Assembly: GCA_009778165.1 (NCBI GenBank)
Contig: WRKF01000181.1
Location: 1-39,556, forward strand
Direction: 5' to 3'
Source: Defluviitaleaceae bacterium
GTDB lineage: Bacteria > Bacillota > Clostridia > Lachnospirales > UBA5962
DNA: 39,556 nt
Shown here piece after piece: positions 33,777-39,556 of this stretch; positions within the stretch are counted from its first letter, which is position 1; each line of letters begins with the position of its first letter. The notes beneath the pieces are model-generated. The model did not search any database. It worked only from the letters and a program-made list of their open reading frames with translations, and was not told the DNA's origin. Position numbers and translations under genes: made by a program.

Positions 33777-33838
33777 TAAAACCGTGGGGCGCTTGCCTCA
33801 CACCCCGCAAGGGGCTAGCCCCTTGACCATTTTTTTGT
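33777..33838 (+). terminator. GC-rich palindromic repeat acting as terminator of the VOC gene
   Basis: Inverse copy of the 26170 repeat (begins TAAAACCGTGGGGC, ends AAGGGGCTAGCCCCTTGACC), followed by a run of seven T. The last stem plus T-run is a good intrinsic terminator shortly after the stop at 33759. Confidence 0.7.
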
Positions 33839-34136
33839 GGGTTTTTATCAGACAAAGTTCAACCTACTTATAACACAATCTAATCAATCTAATCTTTGTT
33901 TTGTGCATTTCGTTCAAATCCACCTGTTTTTTCGTTGAAAATCCGTCAATATTGACTATATACAGTTTTTGCCTATAATGTTATACTATATTTGTTTTTT
34001 GTTGTGAATTTTTATGGAAATTTCTTTAAACTCTTATAGCCATCTGAGAGTGAAGGGGTTTTATAAAAAGTTAATGCGGTTTACTTTATAATGAGTAACT
34101 ACCGATAAAAGTATTATATTTGTATTGAAAGAGGTG
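33839..34136 (+). promoter_or_regulatory. Upstream region of the PTS operon with promoter at 33952-33979
   Basis: TTGACT (33952-33957), 16-base spacer, TATAAT (33974-33979). A second -10-like TATACT lies just behind. The leader of about 150 bases before the PTS genes is AT-rich; I see no strong hairpin, CcpA-like site or antiterminator pair in it. No gene is seen in this stretch. Confidence 0.5.
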
Positions 34137-34577
34137 ATGAAAATATTAAGCGGCCTGTTAACCAAAGACCGAATACAAAAATTAACGACAGTGGCATGTT
34201 GGCGTACTGGCATACGTGTTGCAGCACAGCCTTTGGTAGATGATGATTCTATAACGGAAGATTATATAGTCGAAATGATTGCTGCGGTAGACAAGTTTGG
34301 ACCATATATTGTTCTTATAGACAATTTTGCACTACCTCATGCACAAGGCACAGGAAGTGTTAAACGCATGGCAATGTCGCTGTTAGTAACAGAAGAAAAG
34401 ATAGATATGAGGGGGGTTCCTGTTACTATGTTTATGGTTTTGGCTCCCACAGACAAAGAGAGCCATGTTCAGGCACTAAAAGAACTATCGGATATATTGG
34501 AGGAGGAGAAAAACTTGGCGATTGTTGCTACAGGAGATAGCGATAAAATTTTAGACCTAATAAAAGGAAAGGAGTAA
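34137..34577 (+). CDS. PTS sugar transporter subunit IIA (ascorbate/mannitol-type)
   Basis: 146 residues of the PTS EIIA type 2 fold, which takes phosphate from HPr and passes it to IIB. The active-site His is in DNFALPHAQGTGSVKRMAMS near residue 60; the preceding MIAAVDKFGPYIVLI strand and the later VFMVLAPTDKESHVQALKELSDIL are typical. The ATG at 34137 overlaps the end of the AGAGGTG site, so spacing is tight; a TTG four codons earlier has no site of its own. First gene of a IIA-IIB-IIC-SIS operon. Confidence 0.88.
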   Translation: MKILSGLLTKDRIQKLTTVACWRTGIRVAAQPLVDDDSITEDYIVEMIAAVDKFGPYIVLIDNFALPHAQGTGSVKRMAMSLLVTEEKIDMRGVPVTMFMVLAPTDKESHVQALKELSDILEEEKNLAIVATGDSDKILDLIKGKE

Positions 34578-34583
34578 GCAACA

Positions 34584-34865
34584 ATGAAGATATTAGCTGT
34601 TTGTGGTTTTGGTGTTGGTTCATCTATGATACTAAAAATGAGCTTGGAAACTGTGTTCAAAAATCAAGGGGTAGCTGTAGAAGTGGACAACACAGACGTT
34701 ACCACCGCAAAGTCCGTGAACTGCGACGCAATTTTTACGAGTGCAGAACTAAAGGATGAAATACAGAGTTCCGTTTCCGTTCCGGTGTATGCGGTTAAGA
34801 AATACATGGATAAAACGGAGATAAATACTCTTGTAACTCAATTTTTATCTGAAAGGAGAAAATAG
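34584..34865 (+). CDS. PTS sugar transporter subunit IIB (ascorbate-type)
   Basis: 93 residues of the lactose/ascorbate-type IIB fold. The phosphorylated Cys is residue 7 in LAVCGFGVGSSMILKM, which agrees with the UlaB P-loop. The rest (VEVDNTDVTTAKSVNCDAIFTSAELKDEI) follows the family. It starts six bases after the IIA stop, with AAAGGAG in the IIA end, and the IIC gene starts two bases after its stop, so all are coupled. Confidence 0.92.
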   Translation: MKILAVCGFGVGSSMILKMSLETVFKNQGVAVEVDNTDVTTAKSVNCDAIFTSAELKDEIQSSVSVPVYAVKKYMDKTEINTLVTQFLSERRK

Positions 34866-34867
34866 TT

Positions 34868-36112
34868 ATGGATTTTATTACAGACAACATTTTGCGTAAC
34901 CCACCAATATTGCTTGGTCTTATTGCCGCTATTGGTCTTATTTTACAGAAAAAAGGCTTTGCTGATATTGTAAAAGGAACTCTTTTAACTGCTTTTGGTA
35001 TGGTTATATTACAGATTGGTGTAGGGATGCTCGTTACATCTATTTTGCCTATAAATATAGCGTTCCAAGAGGTTTTGACAGGCGTAACACCGGAAGGGCT
35101 AAATGACGCTACATTTACCGCAGATTTTGGCGGTGATATTGGTTTAGCTATGTTTATTGGGCTTGGGCTACACCTCCTAATTGCACGTTTTACCCCCTTC
35201 AAAGTTATATTTTTGACCGGCCACATGTTGTGGTGGTTCCCCTTCATATTTGTAGCTGCCGGTGTAGAGGGCGGGCTTAGAGGTATGCCTCTCGTTATGT
35301 TTGGTGCGGTTACATCTGCATTGTACTGGTCCATCATGCCTTGGTTGCTGCGTAAATATGTTTTTGCTGTTATCGGCGACGAATCTTTTACCCTGGGTCA
35401 CCCGACGGGTATACTCGCTCTTGTGTCCGGGTTTGTGGCAAGCAAAGTTGGAGACAAAAGTAAATCGACAGAAGATATTAATATCCCCAAGGGGTTGTCC
35501 TTTTTTAGGGAAATATCCATAACGGGAGGGCTGGTTGTTTTTCTTGTTTTTGTTATAACCGGTCTTTTTGTATTGCCAGGGGTTGTGGCAGGCAATCTTG
35601 TAATGGACTCTATTGCTCAAGGTTTGGAGTTTGGTGCAGGGCTTATTATATTGCTTCAAGGTGTTCGTATGCTTATATCTCAAATAGTGCCGGCGTTTAA
35701 AGGGATTTCCGAAAAAGTTGTACCAAACGCCCTACCTGCATTCGACTGTCCTATTATTTTTAACTACAAGCCAAACGCTGTGCTTATCGGCTTTGTTGTG
35801 GCTATGGTAGTTTCTACTATCCTAATTATTATTACAAATACAATGGGGCTGTTTGGCGTAATGCTTATCCCACTTGTTATAACATCCTTCTTTGAATGTG
35901 GTTCTGCCGCGGTTATTGGTGAAGGCCAAGGTGGGCTGCGAGGCGCCATCGTAGGAACGGTTGTTGCGGCAGTTGTAATGGTTGCTCTTGTGGGAATATC
36001 CGCTATTATTTACGCAACAACAATTCAAAACTGGATGCTTATTTTTGGAGGCAACGACCTGTCTTTGTTTGGTATAATAGGGCGGGGGATAGCCGGTATA
36101 TTTGGAGGTTAG
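34868..36112 (+). CDS. PTS sugar transporter subunit IIC (UlaA/SgaT family)
   Basis: 414-residue integral membrane transporter of the ascorbate (AG) PTS family, about ten to eleven membrane segments. Family features are the N-terminal NPPILLGLIAAIGLILQKKGFADIVKGTLLTAFGMVILQIG, LTGHMLWWFPF, GDESFTLGHPTG and near the end TSFFECGSAAVIGEGQGGLRGA. It is somewhat shorter than UlaA of enterics. Together with IIA and IIB it forms a complete importer that phosphorylates its substrate; since no ulaD-, ulaE- or ulaG-like gene follows, the substrate need not be ascorbate. Confidence 0.9.
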   Translation: MDFITDNILRNPPILLGLIAAIGLILQKKGFADIVKGTLLTAFGMVILQIGVGMLVTSILPINIAFQEVLTGVTPEGLNDATFTADFGGDIGLAMFIGLGLHLLIARFTPFKVIFLTGHMLWWFPFIFVAAGVEGGLRGMPLVMFGAVTSALYWSIMPWLLRKYVFAVIGDESFTLGHPTGILALVSGFVASKVGDKSKSTEDINIPKGLSFFREISITGGLVVFLVFVITGLFVLPGVVAGNLVMDSIAQGLEFGAGLIILLQGVRMLISQIVPAFKGISEKVVPNALPAFDCPIIFNYKPNAVLIGFVVAMVVSTILIIITNTMGLFGVMLIPLVITSFFECGSAAVIGEGQGGLRGAIVGTVVAAVVMVALVGISAIIYATTIQNWMLIFGGNDLSLFGIIGRGIAGIFGG

Positions 36113-36115
36113 TAA

Positions 36116-36859
36116 ATGACCTTTAAATATATAGCCGAAATAAAAAAGCAGCTAGAGCGGCTAGAAAAAGAAGGGCAAGAAGCTATGGCACAGGCGGTAG
36201 ATGTAATAACTACCGCCATTGTGGCAAAGCAGTCTATATTTGGCTTTGGAGCGAGCCATGCGGGCATACTAATAGAAGAAATGTATTACCGAGCCGGAGG
36301 GTTGGTGGTGTTTAACCCAATTTTTGGGCGGGAGCTAATGTTAGACACTGTACCCGTTAGCCACACAAGCAAAATGGAACGCCTTGTTGGTTATGGTGAT
36401 GCTTTGCTAAAAAATACGCCAATCAAAAAAGGCGATGTGCTGATAGCACACTCCGTTTCCGGTCGTAACCCTGTTACAATAGAGATTGCTCAAGGGGCAA
36501 GAGATGTTGGTGCAACAGTTATTGCCGTCACAAATGTGCAATATTCTGAAAGTGTAACTAGCCGCCACCCAAACGGTAAGCGTTTGTTTGAACTGGCTGA
36601 CATTGTTTTGGACAACTATGGGCATATCGGAGATGCCTGCGTTGATTTGCCCGGGCTTTCGCAAAAAGTTGCTCCGTCGTCTACTGTAATTGGTGCAACT
36701 ATACTGAATGCAGTAGTGGCACAAGTAGCAGAAGAGTTGATTAAAAAAGGGTTGAGTACCCCCCCGATATTTTACAGCGCTAACCTAGATGGAGGCGACC
36801 AGCTAAACCGCAAAATATACAACGAATTCAAAGAGGGGATACATTACAAATTTGTGTAA
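36116..36859 (+). CDS. SIS domain protein (phosphosugar isomerase/etherase-like)
   Basis: 247 residues of the SIS (sugar isomerase) fold, related to the UPF0309/MurQ-like group. Phosphosugar-binding signatures are FGFGASHAGILIEEMYYRAGG near residues 41-61 and HSVSGRNPVTIEIAQGARD near 117-135. The start is three bases after the IIC stop, within the same operon, so it most likely acts on the phosphorylated sugar delivered by the PTS. The reaction (isomerisation, deamination or ether cleavage) is not determined by the sequence. No transcription factor is encoded next to it. Confidence 0.87.
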   Translation: MTFKYIAEIKKQLERLEKEGQEAMAQAVDVITTAIVAKQSIFGFGASHAGILIEEMYYRAGGLVVFNPIFGRELMLDTVPVSHTSKMERLVGYGDALLKNTPIKKGDVLIAHSVSGRNPVTIEIAQGARDVGATVIAVTNVQYSESVTSRHPNGKRLFELADIVLDNYGHIGDACVDLPGLSQKVAPSSTVIGATILNAVVAQVAEELIKKGLSTPPIFYSANLDGGDQLNRKIYNEFKEGIHYKFV

Positions 36860-36900
36860 GATTTGTTGTTAGACTTAGCTTAAAATTCGTTATAAAATAG

Positions 36901-36951
36901 GCTTCCACGGCATCTGAAATGTGATTGTAATCACATGATTTCTGTGGAAGT
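36901..36951 (+). terminator. Two-level hairpin after the PTS-SIS operon
   Basis: Outer stem GCTTCCAC (36901-36908) with GTGGAAGT (36944-36951); inner stem ATGTGATT (36919-36926) with AATCACAT (36929-36936). No long T-run follows, so termination is uncertain; the inner palindrome is also a possible protein site. Confidence 0.45.
36920..36935. promoter_or_regulatory. CRP/FNR-family-like palindrome
   Basis: TGTGA-N6-TCACA, a perfect match to the half-site spacing of Crp/Fnr-family operators, about 75 bases before the radical SAM gene start. No such regulator is encoded in the window. Confidence 0.4.
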
Positions 36952-37010
36952 CTAGTAATTTCTAAAACAATTCGATTGTATTTAAAATACCAAAAAAAGA
37001 GGATTACCGC

Positions 37011-38666
37011 ATGAAAGTGGTTTTAGTTGCTGTAAATGCAAAGTATATTCATAGCTGCTTGGCAGTTCACAGCCTTTACACTTACCTAAACAAAGAAAAT
37101 GAAAATATAGATGATGCAAAAAATATAGTAGTCAAAGAATTTACAATCAACAATTCAGAAGATATAATAATCTCCGAGTTGTTTGCGTTAAAGCCGCACG
37201 TTTTGGCTTTTTCTTGTTATATTTGGAACATTAACATGGTACTATCCATTACTCGTAGCTTAAAGATTATTATGCCGGAAGTTAAAATTATTGCAGGGGG
37301 TCCGGAGGTGTCTTATGATTGGGAAGGCTTGGCGGAGCATGGCATTGATTTTATTGTTAAAGGGGAGGGAGAAAAGGCGTTTAGAACTTTGATTGCTTTG
37401 TTGCAAAATGGGGAAGAATGTGAGCCGGTTTGGGATGGGCAGCAAATCCCCCTTGAATCTATACCTTTTCCCTATCAAGATGGGTTTGCCGAGTTTGAGA
37501 ACAGAATCATTTATTATGAATCTTCCAGGGGGTGCTTTAATAATTGCAGTTTCTGCTTGTCCGGAGCCGGTTCTAAAGGTTTGCGTTTTTTGCCAATTGA
37601 ACGAACAAAAGCAGATTTGCTGGCATTTATTCTAGCAAAGGTTGCCCAGGTAAAGTTTGTTGATAGGACTTTTAACTGCGACAAAGAGCGCGCTAAAAAT
37701 ATTTGGGCTTATTTAATACAAAAAGATAACGGTGTTACTAATTTTCATTTTGAAATATCAGCAGATTTGTTAGATGATGAAGCAGTTGAGTTGTTGGGGC
37801 AGGCACGGAAAGGCTTATTTCAATTTGAGATAGGAGTGCAATCTACTAATCCCAAAACATTAGCCGCTGTTGGTCGTGCTACTGATACAAGGAAATTGTT
37901 TGAAAACGTTCGCAAATTAAAGCTATTGGGCAATATTTGTTGCTATTTAGACTTAATCGCAGGGTTACCTTATGAAGATTATGAATCTTTTATTACGTCC
38001 TTTAACGATGTAATAGCTTGTAACCCGGACAAACTGCACCTAGGATTTTTAAAACTGCTAAAGGGTAGCGCTTTGCGAAAAAATGCCAATCAGTTTGGAA
38101 TCAAATTCAAAAATGTATCTCCCTATGAGATTTTAACGAATAATTTTATGGGGTTCGATGTTTTGGATAAACTTAAAAATGTAGAGCATGTGGTTGGGGT
38201 GTTTTATAACACGGGTGGTTTTGGTGGGTACGTAAAATTTATGATGGGGCAGTTTAAGACACCCTATGATTTTTTTGAGGCTTTGTCTACTTATTGGAAA
38301 ATAAATAACTGTCATTTAATTTCTCACAAAAAAATGGCTCTTTACACCATTTTGTATGATTTTTTTAGATATAGCCAAAATAGCCGGGATAGCGAAAGCA
38401 GCAAATTAATATGTGAGTTACTTAGATTTGATATGTTAACGAAAGAAAATATTAGGACTTTTCCTGATTGGATTTCTGAATATTATTCATATGACGCAAA
38501 AAAAGTTACGAGGACAAGCGCCATACACACATTTGAATATGACATAGTTACCTGGCTAAAACAAACGGGAGAAAATAGCTCTATTGAAATTAAAAGGGTT
38601 AATGTGGAAGTGGAGTTCTATTATGAAGTTAGCCCAATTCGTTGGCAACTGCTGGAAGTCATTTAG
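37011..38666 (+). CDS. B12-binding domain radical SAM protein (DUF4080 type)
   Basis: 551 residues. N-terminal cobalamin-binding-like domain (about 1-130) with VLVAVNAKYIHSCLAVHSLY, VLAFSCYIWNINM and the IIAGGPEVSYDWEG motif. The radical SAM centre is SSRGCFNNCSFCLSG near 170-184, giving the CxxxCxxC that holds a 4Fe-4S cluster. The barrel continues with FEISADLLDDEAVELL and FQFEIGVQSTNPKTLAAVGR. The C-terminal 200 residues correspond to the DUF4080 part. AGAGGA precedes the ATG. Single gene, no partner substrate gene beside it. Members are mostly uncharacterised; many relatives act as methylthiotransferases or methylases, but the reaction here is unknown. Confidence 0.88.
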   Translation: MKVVLVAVNAKYIHSCLAVHSLYTYLNKENENIDDAKNIVVKEFTINNSEDIIISELFALKPHVLAFSCYIWNINMVLSITRSLKIIMPEVKIIAGGPEVSYDWEGLAEHGIDFIVKGEGEKAFRTLIALLQNGEECEPVWDGQQIPLESIPFPYQDGFAEFENRIIYYESSRGCFNNCSFCLSGAGSKGLRFLPIERTKADLLAFILAKVAQVKFVDRTFNCDKERAKNIWAYLIQKDNGVTNFHFEISADLLDDEAVELLGQARKGLFQFEIGVQSTNPKTLAAVGRATDTRKLFENVRKLKLLGNICCYLDLIAGLPYEDYESFITSFNDVIACNPDKLHLGFLKLLKGSALRKNANQFGIKFKNVSPYEILTNNFMGFDVLDKLKNVEHVVGVFYNTGGFGGYVKFMMGQFKTPYDFFEALSTYWKINNCHLISHKKMALYTILYDFFRYSQNSRDSESSKLICELLRFDMLTKENIRTFPDWISEYYSYDAKKVTRTSAIHTFEYDIVTWLKQTGENSSIEIKRVNVEVEFYYEVSPIRWQLLEVI

Positions 38667-38669
38667 TGA

Positions 38670-38789
38670 TGGTGGTCAAAAACATGAAGGACTTGATGGA
38701 GAAATGTTGGATAAAATATATCGTAAAAGGATAGACATGTTCCTATTAGTGATGCAATTTATGTTGTTAATGTGAATGGACATTCTTGA
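38670..38789 (+). pseudogene. Remnant of a small conserved protein, frameshifted
   Basis: Translation of the first part gives HEGLDGEMLDKIYRKRIDM, and after an apparent 8-base insertion (TTCCTATT) the next frame continues SDAIYVVNVNG and ends at TGA 38787-38789. Joined together this resembles a motif of small nucleoside-deoxyribosyltransferase-like (DUF4406-type) proteins, in which a KxxID(M/L)(A/S)D segment leads into (I/Y)VxNVxGYIG. The start and the end of the gene are missing. It lies directly behind the radical SAM gene and runs into the promoter of the next gene. Recognition is by eye from a short stretch. Confidence 0.45.
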
Positions 38790-38814
38790 AAACTCGAACA
38801 AAATAGCTTATAAT
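38786..38814 (+). promoter_or_regulatory. Promoter upstream of the 38863 gene
   Basis: TTGAAA (38786-38791), 17-base spacer, TATAAT (38809-38814), about 50 bases before ATG 38863. Confidence 0.6.
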
Positions 38815-38862
38815 GATTGTAGAGGGGTTAAAAATTCCACTATCAAAATTTGCGAGGGCATT

Positions 38863-39556
38863 ATGGATAAAGACAATAATCAACAAGATATAGGTAAAGA
38901 GAATGGCAAGTAAGACAAAATATATTGGCATGACGCTTTTTTCGCCGCCCTCCAATTAGAGCTACATGATTATAAAGACGTTCTAACCTTTGAAGAGGAA
39001 CACCAATTAAGCAAAGAAGCCCTCAAAATGGACGTTCTTATAATCAAAAAGACGGCAGATGTTAAGATAGACAAAAACATAGGACGGATATTTAAAAATA
39101 ATAATATTTTTGAATACAAATCCGAAAAAGACAATCTTTCTATTTGGGATTATAATAAAGTTATAGGCTATGCAATGATATACTCCGCTTTTGAGGAAAT
39201 TCCCACGGAAGATATAACCATCAGCTTTGTAGTTACCCCAAAACCCATGAAGTTATTTGACAACCTTATAAATGGCAGAGGATTTGAGGTTGAAGAAGTT
39301 AATAACGGCATATATTACATTAAAGGCGATACTTTTAAGATACAGATAATTGAAAGCAAGAGATTGACCGCGGAAGAAAATGTATTTTTGAAAAATTTGC
39401 GGAGTAACCTAACAAAAATGGATATGCAAGAAGTGTTTGAGGCTTACAGGAAATACGGATTATTGGAAAAAGTAAATGTTTATCTTGATAGAGTGTTGGG
39501 TGCAAACCAATCAACTTTGGAGGAGGTTTTAGCGATGACTAATGTTGCTGTGAGGA
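38863..39556 (+). pseudogene. Conserved hypothetical protein with possible PD-(D/E)XK nuclease core, early stop, cut by window end
   Basis: ATG 38863 opens 16 codons (MDKDNNQQDIGKENGK), then an in-frame TAA at 38911-38913, after which the same frame stays open to the window end, about 214 codons. The rest reads like an intact, widespread clostridial hypothetical protein: YWHDAFFAALQLELHDYKDVL, QLSKEALKMDVLII, then NIFEYKSEKDNLSIWDYNKV and QIIESKRLTAEENVFLKNL. The spacing of Asp in MDVLII and Glu-Tyr-Lys in FEYKS fits a PD-(D/E)XK nuclease-like core (inference). Possible causes of the stop are a real nonsense mutation, a sequencing error or a non-AUG start behind the stop. A good promoter lies upstream. 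Confidence 0.6.

Noticed and set aside
38584-38775. Plus-strand open frame of 63 codons at the end of the radical SAM gene
   Set aside because: The first half is out of frame inside the radical SAM coding region; only the second half has meaning, as the remnant annotated at 38670-38789.

Overview
The window looks like the chromosome of an anaerobic, low-GC Firmicute of the class Clostridia. The signs are an indolepyruvate:ferredoxin oxidoreductase, a Ptb-type phosphotransacylase, a copper-amine-oxidase-like stalk-domain protein, an Asp23/FakA pair, a B12-binding radical SAM protein of the DUF4080 type, strong Shine-Dalgarno sites and TTGACA/TATAAT promoters. I found no rRNA, tRNA, CRISPR array, integrase or transposase.

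Layout. 211-3712 (minus): ptb and iorAB, which fit fermentation of 2-oxo acids from aromatic amino acids with acyl-phosphate formation. 3992-9415 (minus): mraY, murD, ftsW and then a secreted stalk protein with three thioredoxin-like repeats, probably one envelope operon. 10000-18207: a divergent carbohydrate locus with two Gfo/Idh/MocA oxidoreductases, two xylose-isomerase-like TIM barrels and an RbsABC-type transporter. 18217-19734 (minus): an SLC13/DASS transporter. 19934-29342 (plus): Asp23, FakA, then an HlyD adaptor, one MacB-type ATPase and three FtsX-fold permeases, with hicAB, a coiled-coil ORF and a MazE-like fragment between them. 29485-33104: a chemoreceptor facing a PAS-GGDEF diguanylate cyclase. 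33340-36859: a VOC protein, then an ascorbate-family PTS (IIA, IIB, IIC) with a SIS-domain protein. 37011-38666: radical SAM protein. 38670-39556: decayed genes.

Main interpretation. The carbohydrate locus has the gene content of the four-enzyme levoglucosan route known from Bacillus smithii (oxidation, elimination, hydration, reduction: LgdA, LgdB1, LgdB2, LgdC), plus its own ABC importer and a divergent control region with three copies of a TTTGCGTAAA-like site. The exact substrate is inferred, and another 3-keto-glycoside route is possible.

Two repeat systems lie between the genes. One is a GC-rich palindromic element present about six times (14357, 26170, 28008, 32063, 33777). The other is an AT-rich hairpin element found in the same orientation in front of mraY, murD and the diguanylate cyclase, where it may be a cis-acting leader RNA.
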